Assembly (NCBI GenBank): GCA_947685225.1
Contig: CANTUV010000003.1
Location: forward strand, 7,448,001-7,512,000
Reading direction: 5' to 3'
DNA length: 64,000 nt
Source: Garcia nutans
Lineage: Eukaryota > Streptophyta > Magnoliopsida > Malpighiales > Euphorbiaceae
A program made the translations under genes and the position numbers. How positions within the stretch are numbered: the first letter of the stretch is position 1; each line of letters starts with the position of its first letter. This document shows positions 10,764 to 22,935 of the stretch, piece after piece. Below the pieces are notes generated by a model, which ran no database searches, was not told the DNA's origin, and saw nothing but the letters and a program-made list of their open reading frames with translations.

Positions 10764-13700
10764 TGTAACACCCTTATACCCTATATACGTACAATACATA
10801 TTTTCAGCATATGTAAAATATGCATATACGGTATAAAAATGTCACAGACAGATTTAATAAAAATTTTCACATTTTTGTTTTAAGATTTCAAATACTAATA
10901 TATAAAATAAATACTATATAAATATTCTTTGCTTGATATAGGAATCCAAAATAAATATTTTATATGAAAATCCCTGAAAAAATTCGCCAGAGTTTTGTTT
11001 GTAATTTGAACGTTTCCAAAATTCAACAAAACACAATCTGCATAAAACAAACATTCCAAATAAAATCAATTCACCAATTCACCAATACTTCTCAATTTCT
11101 CCATATTTTCTCAAAATATTTATATATAGGTATATATATATCAACATTATATATAAAATCCCATCTTAAACAAAATTATTCAAATCATTCTTTACAATTT
11201 ACAATATATGCTTCAAAAACATATCATAACATACATAATATCAAAAATGTATATGCTGGCAACTGGCTCTGATCTTGGTATACCCAAAATAGCTCTTCAA
11301 GCTCAATAAATATAAACCTAGACCTGACCAGGTCTAGTAAAACTCTCCGGCTCTACCAAAACGTCCATGACACCTGCTCTAAGCCGAATCCTAGTGGTAC
11401 AAACTTTGATAATAATAAAAATGTAAAGTAATGCCAATGCACAATGCATACAGAGGTCACATCATTTCACTTTCTTATATTTTTCAAATATTTCATACTG
11501 ACAACTCTTAACATTATATTGCTCAATTGTATCATAATTCATAATTCACATTAAAGCAAAGACAAGCATGGGCCCAAAAGGATCTAATATACTATTCAAA
11601 TTTCAGAGTTACTGCTTTGGTCCATAATGACACCATGTGTCTAGCCCGTAGGCAATATATATATCCATGGATAATGTAACAGCCCCAGTCTCTTGGACCT
11701 CAACCCGGCTAGACCCTTAGGCCCTAGTATCTTGGTCCTCAACCCGGCTAGACTGCTACGGTTTTTGAGGCTTACAATCCAGACTTTTCACCCCAAAAAC
11801 ATCATATTTATCATTTATCAACTGGGCTCGGTTTACGACCCGGTCCTTTCACCTACCCAGCAATTCATAGGCATGCCGCCAAACCCAGAACTCTGAAAAT
11901 TGAATAACATACTAGGCACACAATTAATTCATTAATCTCATTATCAAATGCTTTCACAATTCATTTCTCATTTTATTTCTCATAATCAAACTAGGCTCAT
12001 TGCCTTATTTTCACTTTTTTTCTCATTTTTCTCATTTTTCACATCTTTCTCATTTTTCTCACTTTTCTCATTTTTTCTCATTTTTATCAATATCAATTCA
12101 TTTCATTATTCCACATATCTCATTTTTGCGTTCACAACACATTACCCAATTACTTTGGGTATTTTCACATAATATGCATATTTCACACTTTACACAATTT
12201 AGCCATTATCAATGGCTTTTCACAATGCATTTAACACATATATGACATTACAAATGTCATAGCACATTATTCATACTCAATCAATGAACCAAGTAGCTTA
12301 ACATATTTTTCAACCAAAATGTGTTAAGTCCAAATGTCATGCAAATATAAACATTATACTCAAAGTTTGTACATACCTCTACTAGCAACCCAAAGCAAGC
12401 TTAATACAACCTCCAATCTTATCCTTCCAACTTGCCCTTCACCACTTGGATGAAGCAAATCAACCTCCCTCAATGCCTATACCAAATGTGATCATACATA
12501 ATCATTTAATATCATATTCTAAGATATTCTCAACATCAAACCATAATTAAACATCACTCTAAACCAAATCCCAAAATTAAGCTTCACCTCACTTTAACTT
12601 TGAAAAACCCTATCAAGCCATTTAAATTAGTGTTTTAAGTTTATTAATATCATTAAAAACATATTCTAATACATTTAAATCATTTACATTATAACAATAC
12701 ACTCTTATACACAAAATCTCAAAAATGGCATAACCTTCACCCATTGAATGTTTTCCATTCCAACACAATCCATTACTCATTTCAAGCTTATATTCATCAC
12801 TTTTAACACTAAACAACATGCTTGAACAAATAAAATCACACAATTCAACCACTTTGGAAAATCACTTTTCCAAAACCCTAAATCTCCACTTCCATTCTCA
12901 AACTCCAACCAAACACAACCAAATCCTATATTTGACTTTAAAATACTTGTTTATGTATCAAAACAACTCATTTGGAATCAATTTACACAATTAAAAACCA
13001 TGATTTCAAAAATTACATAACCCTAAATTCTCTCTCTTCACCAATCTTACCCAAACTCAACCATTTCTTTAATCCAACCTTTAAATCATTAATAACCAAT
13101 CAAAACAACTTTACTCATATCAAATTAAGCAATTAAATCATGCTACTATAGAATTTCAAAATTTACATAACACACTTTTCCATAGAATTTGAAAATTTGG
13201 TAAGAAAGCTTACCAATTGATGAAAAAACTTCTAAAACTCCACTTGAATCCTTAAAATCTCTTCAATTTTTGGAGTATGGAAGAAGCAAATCCCTTGAAG
13301 CCATGAAATTCAGCCTTGAAGGAAAGAAGAAGAAGAAGACTTTATTTTTTTAATTTCTCTTTCCTTTCACCCTTTAATTTTAAACCATATATATATATAT
13401 ATATATTAAAGTAATTTAATAATTAATTATTTAATTTTTTATTTAATAAATTAAAAGTCCTAAATTCCCTTTTCCATTCAAAAATAATTTATTTTTGAAT
13501 TGTTTTATTAATTTTAAATTTCTAAGATTTAATTAACAAAATACCTTTTTACTTTGACTTTTCTTTTAAAAAGTGTTGACTTTTATATGTTATGTATATT
13601 TTACATATATATCACATATATTATCCACTTTTTCATTTAAAACCCCTTCATTTTTCATTTAAAACCATTAATTTAATTTATCTGTTTAAATTATAATTTA

Positions 13701-13957
13701 TTTTATCAAATTTCCAAAAATTAGAACTTTTTAAAAATTTAGGATATTACACATATGCACAAGTAATGTGTATCTTATATACACATCAAATGTACCATAT
13801 ATGTGTATTAAATAGTAAGTATGTAATGTATTAATCCAACATATACAATTAATATACCATATGTATATGTTATATACACTCTAGATATATATATTGAGTA
13901 TACACAATTTATATCTCCAAATACTTATTTAATTTCTCCAAAATCACGGATGTTACA
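10764..13957 (-). repeat. A 5' LTR
   Basis: Partner of 1410-4611, with the same ends and module order. It ends GGATGTTACA and is followed by CTATG. Confidence 0.93.
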
Positions 13958-13962
13958 CTATG
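13958..13962. repeat. Target site duplication of element A (right copy)
   Basis: CTATG, matching 1405-1409. Removing A rejoins the B1 leader exactly as it stands in B2 and B3. Confidence 0.95.
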
Positions 13963-14146
13963 AGTGGTTATGCCATGCTCGATCTCCATACCTTGAGTGA
14001 AAGTATGGTATCCCTTACATAACACAACACGGGTAACACAGGCATCCTAACTCACGCACACGATGCAATCTAATATGATGCAATGGATAATATCATTATA
14101 AGAAAGAATAGAATAATACAAAGACCAACGGAATCAACTTCTCTTA
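13963..14146 (-). other. B1 leader, part 2
   Basis: Leader between A and the primer site, nearly the same as 38141-38328 in B2 and 48289-48480 in B3. No ORF. Confidence 0.8.
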
Positions 14147-14164
14147 TCCCCAGTGGAGTCGCCA
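14147..14164 (-). promoter_or_regulatory. B1 primer-binding site
   Basis: The minus strand reads TGGCGACTCCACTGGGGA, one base from the LTR. All three B copies have it. It resembles the tRNA-Arg-type primer sites described for Ogre/Tat elements; I do not assign the tRNA firmly. Confidence 0.8.
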
Positions 14165-14165
14165 C

Positions 14166-16350
14166 TGTAAGCGGGGATTTTTGCCCCCACTATAGGTGGA
14201 ATGATTTTTGCTACTTCGGCACTGTTTAGGCTCGAGGCCTTAGAGAACACGGACCTAAGTCCGGAGAAAATGGAGTCGCCACCCGGACGGGGCGAAAAAA
14301 AAGAAAGGGGTGGATGACTCGATTCCTAAGGAATCCCCAACCCCCTAATGGGTTTGGAAAGTTAGGTACGTGTGGGGAAGGTGAGAAATGGCCCAGTACC
14401 CCAACAACGCCCGGTTCATTGGAACCGGCCTCCTTTACATGTCTTAATATTATAAAATTCTTAAATATAACAACATTATCCATATTACACACAATAATTA
14501 AAAGAAAGCATCAATATATTAAAATTAGAGTAAGGTCCATGCAAAACAAATAAATGGACACCCATCCGAAGATGGAAACATGTCTTTACATCGCATGCCT
14601 AAATAGGACACCCACCGAAAGGTAGAAACATGTCCTTTACGTATGTTCTAAAATAGAAAAACAAATTAAATTACATGATATTTAACTAATGAGGTATCCA
14701 ACAAGTGGAAACATACCTCTTACAACATTTGGAAATCTAAATAAATTGATAAAAGTAAATAATCATTCATCATAAATAAATCATTCATCAAAGATATTAA
14801 ATATCAATAGAAAGTAAACATGCACCCATGATAAATTAAATGAACCAAGCATTAAACTTATATAAATTAAAGCATAAGAAATAAATCGAAGCATAATCAA
14901 ATATAGAATTGAATAAGGCAAATAAAATTCCAATTATAGCTACTGTTTCCATTTAGGGCTCTTTATTTCATGTGTTTAGGATTTTGGAATTTATGGAATT
15001 TAGGCTACTGTGATTTTAAGGGAATTAAAATGGATTAAAGATTTTATGTTTTAAAAGGTTGGTAAAACTCTTTGATTAACCAAATTAATGTTTGTGATAT
15101 AAAATCATGAAATTAGAGTTTGAACACTTTAAAACACTTAGATTTTGTGATTTACGGTTAATGAATAAGGGTATTTAAGCTTACTGTGTCTAAATATGGT
15201 TTTAAAGTTTTACAGAATTAGGGCTTAGAAAAATTAGGATTTAGGTTTTAAAGGAATTAGGGTTCACTTGTTTTGATTATAAAGTTGAATTAGGGTTTAG
15301 TGTTCTAGAATTAGGGTTTAGTGTTCTTTAGAATTAAGTTTTTAGAATTTGTAAATAAATTGATAATTTTATAAAGTTTATGAAACTAAACCAAATGAAT
15401 TAAAGTTTTTATAAATAGAAAAGATGTTTTTAGGGCTTTTTGAAAAGAAATAGAACATAATTTAAGGGTTTTGATAATTTGGAAAGAAAATTAGAGTTTT
15501 GGGGTTTTGAAGAAATAAAACTAATAGCTTTAAATTTTTGGAAAATAAAGCCACGATTTAAGATTTTTAAACTTTGAACAAAAGGGATTAGGTTCTGGGA
15601 TTTTTGAATTAAAAGAACACAATTTCATGAATTAAACTACTGTGAAAAATATAACAAAAAGAATTTAATATATACCTCTTTTTGATGGTTCCTCCAAAAA
15701 TCATTTTTCTTGGATGAACAAAAACAAAGGAAGTTGCTTCCTTTGATGATTTGTTAATGCTTTTCTTCTTCACCTCTCAAAAAGTCAGATTTGATTAAAG
15801 TTTTCCTTCACAGATTCGGTTTCCACTTTCCTAATTTTCGTCCCAATTTCTGATTCTTATTCCCACTCTCTGCCTCCTTATTTATAGAAGTTTTTATGGT
15901 TTTTTTCCTAGTTGCTCATGGCATACATTATTTATTAAGAAAAGGAAACCGAAACCTAATTGCATTAGGTTTCGGAAAATTTGTGTTGAAAAATTTCGTT
16001 GGAGAAAAAAAACTGCTGCGAAAAAATTGCACTGGCAAAAAAAATTGCCGCAGGTAAAATTGCACTGGCCATTTCGCCCACAGGCAACTCATCGCAGGTA
16101 ACTTCTGCAGGCGAAATGCCTACGAGCTCGCGCTGACTTTTGGTGACGATTTTTTCGTCGCCAATATTTTTATTTTTATTTGTTTATTTTTATTTTTTAT
16201 TAATAAAAATTAGATACTAAAGCAAAAATTACTTAATTAAGATAACAATAATTATTTTGGACCAATTAAAATATATTAGACAAAACAAAAATTATTTTAG
16301 ACCAAACAAAATATATTGGACCGGACTGGGTCAAAAATTAAGGGTCTACA
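14166..16350 (-). repeat. B1 5' LTR
   Basis: LTR of about 2.2 kb with ends TGTAGACC and CTTACA on the minus strand. A TATA box (TATAAATA) lies at 15879-15886. Downstream of it is a cluster of AAACCCTA-type motifs, seen on plus as TAGGGTTT at about 15240-15320. A CG-rich block (16000-16160) lies upstream of the TATA box. The GC-rich terminal 300 bases (14166-14430) contain a conserved short ORF seen in every B LTR; I treat it as LTR sequence, not a gene. Confidence 0.92.
15879..15886 (-). promoter_or_regulatory. TATA box in B1 5' LTR
   Basis: TATAAATA on the minus strand within TTCTATAAATA, at the same place as 46543-46550 in B3. Confidence 0.65.
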
Positions 16351-17784
16351 ATATGTAATATATGAATATACGATACAACAATGCCCCAACCTATTTTAAT
16401 AAAATAAACCCTTACTTTTTGAATATTTATAAACTTAAGTCATTTAACTGATATAATGTAAGTAATAGATAAAATATTCCTTCATAAAACACAAACATAA
16501 CTTTATTACCAAATGATTATCCAAAACATTTTTGATAGTTTACGATATATACGTATATATACATCAAAATATAACATAATATAAATGAAGTCAAAATATA
16601 CAAAAATATAAAATATATACATGCTGACAGTTTGTCTCTGATCTTGATGTCCAACAATCAACTATTCACTCAAGATCTCAAGCCTAGACTCGACTCGATC
16701 TAGATAAACTCTCTCGCTCAACCGGATCTACCCTGTCACCTGCATGATGAATCACAATTGCGCTAAGCCAAAAGCCTAGTTATACAAACATTGATAACAA
16801 TAAAATTCAAATGCAGTGCCAATGCACAATGCATAAGGATATTATATATCATAACATTATATCTTAATATATTGCTCAATTGTTCCACAATTCATAATTC
16901 ACATAAAAATAAACACAAGCATGGTCCCAAAAGGATCTAATATGCTATTCAAATCCCAAAGTTACTGCTTTAGTCCAAAATGACACCATGTGTCTAGCCC
17001 CGAAGCCAAATCATAATCACAATGAGGATAACCTCATATGTAACTTCCAAACTAGGCTTCAAGGACTAGGCCCAACCCAGCTTCAAAGAACTGTTACATC
17101 ATGTAACATCCCAACTAGGCTTCAAGGACCAAGTCCAACCCAGCTTCAAGGGACTGTTACGTCTTAGGCATGTTGCCAAACACAAAACTCTGAAAATTGA
17201 ATAACATACTAGGCACACAATTCTTTCATAATTCCATTATCAATATCTTTCTCATTTTCTCAAGATCAAGCTAGGTATAATGCCTCAATTATCTCATTTA
17301 TATTGATATAGACATCACCAATGGCTTTACATACCATTTTTAATGTATACATAACAAATTACATTACCAATATGTTTTGGGTCATTATCATATTTTTCAC
17401 GTAGTTCACATTACATATAATGCATTTGTGACATTATACAAATCATAGCATATTACTCAAGCACTAACAATGTAGTAAGTAACTTAACACATTTTCTAAC
17501 CAAAATTGTTAAGTCCAAATATCATGCAAATATAAGCAATTATTCAAAGTTTGTACTTACCTCTAAAAGCAACAAAACAAACTCAAACACCACTTTCAAC
17601 CTCCTCTTCCAAGATATCCCTCATCACTTGGATTGGGTAACTCAAGTCTCTTCAAAGCCTAAACCAAATGTGATTATAAATAATCACTTAATAACACACT
17701 TATAGGCATATACAAAACCTCTCAACACAAGGATAAGAAACACAAAGGAAAATAAGGAAAAGAATTATATAGGGCAAAATCTAC

Positions 17785-18000
17785 ATATGACACACTCAAC
17801 AACATGGGCGTGTCAATGACTGTGCCCTAAACCCACAACACAGAAGCTTTGACACGCTTAGTGACATGGGCATGTCAATGACCGTGTCCTAAGCTCTGTA
17901 TTACAGTAGATAAGACACGTCCAGAGACATGGGTGTGTCCCTGCCCATGCCAAGACTCTTACAACACAGTAGCTGTGACACGCTCAGTGACATGGGCATG
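17785..18000. repeat. ACACGC...GCGTGTC array in D, interrupted by B2
   Basis: Repeated GACACGCTCAGTGACATGGG-type units about 63 bases apart, continuing at 40570-40650. B2 inserted in one unit, so its duplication (GCATG/GCGTG) comes from this motif. Confidence 0.8.
17996..18000. repeat. Target site duplication of B2 (left copy)
   Basis: GCATG; the right copy is GCGTG at 40570-40574. The single difference is a CpG-type transition. Confidence 0.8.
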
Positions 18001-18789
18001 TGTGAGTGGGGATTTTTGCCCCCACTCCCGGTAGAATGGTTCTTGTGACTTCGGCAGTGTTTAGGCTTGGGGCCTTAGACACGGACCTAAGCCTGGAGAA
18101 AAATGGAGTCGCCACTCGGACAGGCCGAGAAAAAGAAAGGGGTGGATGACTCGATTCATAAGGAATCCTCAACCTCTGAATGGGTTCGAAAAGTTGGGTA
18201 AATGTGGGGAAGGTGAGAAATGGCCCAGGACCCCCACAACGCCCGGTTCATTGGACCCGGCCTCCTTCGTAGGTCTTAATATTATAAAATTCTTAAATAT
18301 AATAATATTATCCATATTACATGCAACAATTAAAATAAAGCATCATTATATAAATATCAAAGCAATCTCCAAACAAAGTAAATAAATGGACATCCATCCG
18401 AGGATGGAAACATGTCCTTACATCATTCATATCTAAACTAAATAGGACACCCACTGAAAGGTGGAAACATGTCCTTTACATTGGTCCAAAATATAAAAGT
18501 AATTTAAATTACATGATACTTAACTAATGAGGTACCCACAAAGTGAAAACATAACAATAAAGAAAATATCCATCCATGATAAATTAAATAAATCAAGCAT
18601 TGAAATTAAATCACCCATCAAAACATATAATAAACTACATAATCAAATCTAAAATTAAATAAAGCAAGTAAAGATACAAATTTAGGTTTATGTCTCAATT
18701 TAGAGTTCTTTAATTAATATTTAGGGTTTTGGAATTTTAGAATTATTATTGTTATTATTTATGCTACTGTAAAGATTTTGAAAAATTAG

Positions 18790-19410
18790 AATGAATTAGG
18801 GTTTTATACATTTAAGAAGTAGTAAGGTTTTTTGGTTAATCAAATTAGGGTTTAAGGGTAACATCATGAAATTAGGGTTTTGGAATCTTAAGACATTAGA
18901 GTTTATAATTCATGGTTACTGGATTGTGATTTTAGGTTTACTGGATTATGGCTTTAGGGTTTAGATTTACTAGATTGGGTTTTAAGTTCACTGGATTAGG
19001 GTTTGGGTGTTGTTGAATTTGTCATAAAGTTTTGATGCTTTAAGAATTTACGGTTTAGGAAAACTAGGGTTTATTGTATTGGGTTTTGAGAGAATTAGGG
19101 GTTTTTTGATATTTTGGAAAACATATTTGATTTTAGGATTTAAGAAAACAGTTTAGAGTTTTATAAAAATAATTATGATTTTTAGAAAACATAAAGAAGA
19201 TTAGGTTTTGGAGATTTAAGAAAACATTTGGAAATTTTGGACAAAAAGTTATGGTTTAGATGAAAATAGTTTAGGGAAAATAATTTAGGATTTTTAAGGT
19301 TTTTGAAAACAGAAGAGTAGCTTAGGGTTTTTGAAGTTTTGGAAATGGGAGAGAAATACTTTAGGGTTTTAAGGTTTTTGAAAAGAGAAGAATAGTTTTA
19401 GGGTTTTGAA
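18790..19410 (-). promoter_or_regulatory. Telo-box cluster in B2 3' LTR
   Basis: About nine copies of TAGGGTTT on plus (AAACCCTA on the element strand), irregularly spaced and mixed with looser TTTAGG forms. The same cluster is in the other B LTRs. AAACCCTA is the plant telo-box, a known TRB-factor binding motif. Confidence 0.7.
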
Positions 19411-19768
19411 GTTTTAATCACTGATTAAGGCTACTGGATGAACATATTACAAAGTTTAATGATTTAGGTTACTGAAACAAAAATCAATGATAGATGTATT
19501 TAAAAGAAAATATGGCAATAACATTGTAAATATAATCGAAGCAAAGATTTATAATCAAACCTCCGTTCATTGGTTCCACCAAACTGATTTCTGGATAAAC
19601 AATGACAAAGGTAGTGTTGCTGCCTTTGATGGATTGTTGATTGCTTCGTATTGCTAATGTCTCTTACTTGCTAGGGTTTTTCTATCTTTTTTTTCCTCAG
19701 TCAGAAGTCCAAAGTTTTCCTCCAGTAAAAACTAATTTTTCCTCCCTTAATTCTGAGTTTTAATTTGT

Positions 19769-19776
19769 TATTTATA
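19769..19776 (-). promoter_or_regulatory. TATA box in B2 3' LTR
   Basis: TATAAATA on the minus strand, at the same LTR position as in B1 and B3. Confidence 0.6.
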
Positions 19777-20258
19777 GGAAAAATTATAAACCTACTTCTA
19801 ATTGTTTAAGGAAATTAAAATCAATTAGGAAAAGAAACCAAAACCAAATAGAATTTGGTTTTGAAAAAAATTGCGTTCGAAAATTGTGCTGGCGAAAACT
19901 GCGAGGGCCAGCGCTGGGCGGCCAGCCAATTCGCAGCAGGAATTTCCTATGGCGAATTGGCCCAAGGCCATTTCACTGTAGGAAGCAGGAATTTCCTGTG
20001 GGAAAATTTCCCTTGGGCCATTTCAGCGCAGGAATTTCTTGTGGGCGAATTGGCCTGGTCGATTCACCTTTGGCGATGAAAAAATCCGTCGCCGATTTTT
20101 ATTTTTTATTTATTTATTTTTATTTATTTAACTTTACCATTTTTAGTTTTATTAAAAAGTATGAATAATAAATATTATTTAATTAAAATGCCATAAAAAT
20201 TATTCTGGACTATATAAAAAATATCGGACCAGACTGGGTCAAAAATTAAGGGTCTACA

Positions 20259-20271
20259 GTTTTCCCCCTGC
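20259..20271 (-). promoter_or_regulatory. B2 polypurine tract
   Basis: Plus strand GTTTTCCCCCTGC directly inside the 3' LTR; the element strand reads GCAGGGGGAAAAC, the expected plus-strand primer. Confidence 0.85.
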
Positions 20272-20389
20272 TTGAACTATCTGTGACCACAGCAAAAGAG
20301 AGTGAAAAGCAATAAGACTTAATTTTTCTGAGATGGTTGAGGTTTTGGGTTTTGGACCCGGTTAGAGTTCTGGTCACAAGGGTAATTTT

Positions 20390-20935
20390 AGGTTTTGGAT
20401 CTAAGGGTAATTTGGGTTCTAGACCCGAGCTAAGTTCTGGACTTAAAAGAGATTTTAGGTTCTGGATCTAAGGATAATTTGGGTTCTAGACCCGAGCTAA
20501 GTTTTGGACTTAAGAATAATTAGGGTTCTGGACCCGAGCTAAGTTTTAGACTTAAGAATAATTAGGGTTCTGGACCCGAGCTAAGTTCTGGACTTAAGAG
20601 TAATTTTAGGTTCTAGACCCGAGCTAAGTTCTGGATTTAAGAGGAATTTTAGGTTCTAGACCTAAGGGTAATTTGGGTTCTGGACCCGAGCTAAGTTCTG
20701 GACTTAAGAGAGATTTTAGGTTCTGGACCTAAAGGTAATTTGGGTTCTGGACCCGAGCTAAGTTCTGGAATTAAGAGAGATTTTAGGTTTTAGACCTAAG
20801 GGTAATTTGGGTTCTGGACCCGAGCTAAGTTTTGGACTTAAGAGAGATTTTAGGTTCTGGACCTAAGGATAATTTGGGTTCTGGACCCGAGCTAAGTTCT
20901 GGACTTAAGGGTAGATTTGGGTTCTGGACATGAAG
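20390..20935 (-). repeat. Tandem array 1 in B2 3' region (67-bp and 42-bp units)
   Basis: The core CCCGAGCTAAG recurs at 20424, 20491, 20533, 20575, 20618, 20685, 20752, 20819 and 20886. Intervals are 67 or 42-43 bases, so the array mixes a long unit with a version lacking about 25 bases. Confidence 0.92.
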
Positions 20936-21340
20936 CTAGATTTGGATACTCGATCCTAAACTGGACTTAGATACTCGATCCTAAACTGAACTTAGATACT
21001 CAATCCTAAACTGGATTTTGGATACTCAATCCTAAACTAGATTTGGATACTCGATCCTAACTGGATTTGGAAACTCGATCCTAAATTGGATTTGGATACT
21101 CGATCCTAACTGGATTTGGAAACTCGATCCTAAACTGGATTTGGATACTCGATCCTAAACTGGATTTGGATACTCGATCCTAAACTGAATTTGGATATTC
21201 GATCCAAACTGGATTTGGATACTCGATCCTAAACTGGATTTGGATGCTCGATCCTAATTGGATTTGGATGCTCGATCCTAACTGGATTTGGATACTCGAT
21301 CCTAACTGGATTTGGATACTTGATCCTGAACTATATTTGA
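20936..21340 (-). repeat. Tandem array 2 in B2 3' region (24-25-bp units)
   Basis: About 16 copies of GGATTTGGATACTCGATCCT followed by AACT or AAACT. Where the period is 24 bases the translation is a false GSSIQIQL repeat peptide. Confidence 0.92.
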
Positions 21341-22535
21341 AAGTGAATTTGAAAATATTTTGTATACGCATAAACTCAAAAATTAAAATGGAGAAACTTT
21401 TCCCCCTGTGTAGGCTCAAACCAATAATTTTTCTAATGCAGGCTCTGATTGATGTTTGTATTTTGTCTTGTTCTTTGCATAAGCATGCATCTCTTCTTTC
21501 TTTTGTGAAATGAATAGAGCTTTCTCAAGCAATGGTTCTTCCATGCCCCCCTGATTCAATATCTTCTTTATGATTCTTTACTTCACAGTGTGTTTGTTGT
21601 TCACTTTGACAAAGAATAGACAATACAATAAAAGAAAATACAATGTGATATGCTCATGTATGCATGATATGCATGAATAACACTTACAATGGTTCCATCG
21701 ACTGACAGACCGAGGTGATCAGCTGAAATGTTCTCATCAATTCCTTTTTGATGCTAGTTCAAGTCTTGCATTGGAATGACAGAAAGCTTTGGATTTATGG
21801 CTTTTATCTTCAAGATGTTGAGAATATGAGTGGTGGAGACCCCAAGCAGTAGAGCCAGGGATACATCCATTTCAAACTATGTTTCAGCATGTCAGTTGGT
21901 AGCTTCTTCATGACCTTGCCAATAATCATTTACTTTGCCCAATGTGTCTTTCAAGATTCGACAGTTCAACATACTCCCCTTAACTTGAAGGCTTTATATA
22001 TTATGTATACATATATATATATATATTGAATTTTGATTTTCAAATCAAATGTTGGCTTTGTCAAATCAATGTCATTTTACTTCAAATTAACATATCTATA
22101 ACATGACAACCCTAGTTACCGTACTAAACTCAGGAATCATTTCTATTTAAGCAAGATTTGTTGCACTTCAGATAGGCACATACACATTACTTGGTCAAAG
22201 GTCTCATTTGAGTTTAAATATTGTCTATCTCATATGCATGCTTATTCAAACTATCTCCACTAATAGACTCTACCTACCAAGAGAGATCAACAGGTCTTTG
22301 ATAGGCTTGTAATGGGGTCTATACGGGACATGGGTTAAATGAAGGCCATTTGTAAGTTAGAGCCGATGTGACATAATGGACAAACCTTCACACTACAAAT
22401 TTCTTATTTGAACTTTAGGCAGCTGGAAGCAATCTTGCTAGACTCCAAATTCCTTCTATCTTCTTGGCATTAATCTAGATCTTGATTGGGATAGTCTTGG
22501 CCTTTGCAAAAAGTTTGGTACCCAAATTTATTTCT
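21341..22535 (-). other. B2 3' region between arrays and purine tract
   Basis: Non-coding, and similar to B3 62450-63420 in reverse (for example ACACAGGGGGAAAAGTTTCT here against ATAGGGGGCAAAGTTTCT there). No conserved ORF between the two copies. Confidence 0.7.
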
Positions 22536-22935
22536 TTTCTTCTTCTCCCTTTTCTTTCTTTTATTTTTCTTACTCTTCCCTTTCTTTGAGCATTTTATCA
22601 TTTTGTCCTTCTTCCTTGTAGGACTGTCAAGTACAGAACTTTCAAGAACTGGATAGTCTTTCTCCTTTTTTTCCTCCAATTTTGATTGAATCTTTAGTTG
22701 GGTTGGACCAATTCAAGTCAAAATGTCCTTATAAACCAAATGGAAGCCTTTTGCTGCTTTAGGTAAAAGAGAACTCAACTAGCTTTCTGAACCTTCTTTT
22801 TAGGTTTTATCTTTCTTTTTTTTCTTTGCTTTTTTCCCTCCTTTTTTTCTTTTCTTTTCTTCTTTTTTTTTCTTTTCTTTTTTTTCTCTTCTTCTTTTTT
22901 TCTTCTTCTTTTCTTTTCTTCTTTCTTTTTTTTTT
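22536..22935 (-). repeat. Pyrimidine-rich tract (purine-rich on element strand)
   Basis: Two blocks of TTTCTTTTC-type sequence at 22536-22600 and 22800-22935, with ordinary sequence between. The homologous purine-rich region is in B3 at 62040-62425. It makes low-complexity Lys/Glu or Phe/Ser ORFs that I do not accept as genes. Confidence 0.85.

Larger units (their letters stand above)
1410..13957 (-). mobile_element. A: large non-autonomous chromovirus-type element (LARD-like)
   Basis: Complete LTR element bounded by the duplication CTATG. LTRs of about 3.2 kb lie at 1410-4611 and 10764-13957. Minus orientation is shown by the primer-binding site beside the right LTR (10744-10756) and the polypurine-tract complement beside the left LTR. 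The LTR ends (TGTAACATCC and GGGTGTTACA on the minus strand), primer site, leader beside it and the conserved motif near the polypurine tract match chromoviruses C and F. The interior is about 3.8 kb once solo LTR E is removed, and I see no gag, protease, RT, RNase H or integrase motif on either strand. It therefore fits a large retrotransposon derivative moved by proteins of a related element; the alternative is an autonomous element that lost its coding region. Confidence 0.88.
1..16350 (-). mobile_element. B1: gag-only LTR retrotransposon, partial, with nested insertions
   Basis: First of three copies of family B. Reading on the minus strand it runs from its 5' LTR (14166-16350) through a primer-binding site (14147-14164), leader (13958-14146 and 543-1409) and gag (542 down to 1); the rest, including the 3' LTR, lies beyond the left edge. 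Element A (1410-13957) interrupts the leader. The LTR has the family ends TGTAGACC and CTTACA. The bases after it (16351-16355, ATATG) would be its target duplication, but the partner copy is off-window. The flank continues the D LTR about 45 bp from the usual start of such LTRs, so B1 sits inside D. Assignment to Ty3/gypsy rests on the gag type; I infer a Tat-like affinity from the primer site and 3' arrays seen in B2 and B3. Confidence 0.85.
16351..18000 (-). mobile_element. D: chromovirus-type LTR, left part, split by B1 and B2
   Basis: AT-rich LTR piece that continues at 40575 after B2. It lacks about the first 45 bases because B1 is inserted there: the first bases here (ATATGTAATA) match an internal site of the C LTR, not its end. 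Recognisable modules are the degenerate paired hairpins (about 16740-16780), CTAGGCTTCAAGGAC repeats (17043-17165) and the ACACG/CGTGT array (17785-18000). The right part ends GGGATATTACA at 41479 and is followed by Athila sequence with no polypurine tract, so this is a solo LTR or the 5' LTR of a longer element. Confidence 0.82.
18001..20258 (-). repeat. B2 3' LTR
   Basis: LTR starting TGTGAGTGGGG on plus and ending AGGGTCTACA. The TATA box complement is at 19769-19776. About nine TAGGGTTT motifs (AAACCCTA on the element strand) lie between 18790 and 19410, downstream of the TATA box in element orientation. A CG-rich block with GGAATTTCCTGTGGG repeats lies at 19870-20095. Confidence 0.93.

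Noticed and set aside
14314..14553. Short ORF starting MTRFLRNPQPPNGFGKLG, repeated at 18146, 38496 and in reverse at 47829
   Set aside because: It lies in the GC-rich end of every B LTR, with stops and frame changes between copies. It is best explained as conserved LTR sequence; I see no start context or domain.
20938..21340. Array 2 as an independent satellite locus
   Set aside because: It is bounded by B2 3' region sequence on both sides and is part of the element.
21180..21513. GSSIQIQL / LDPNWIWI repeat ORFs on both strands
   Set aside because: Reading of the 24-bp array units only.
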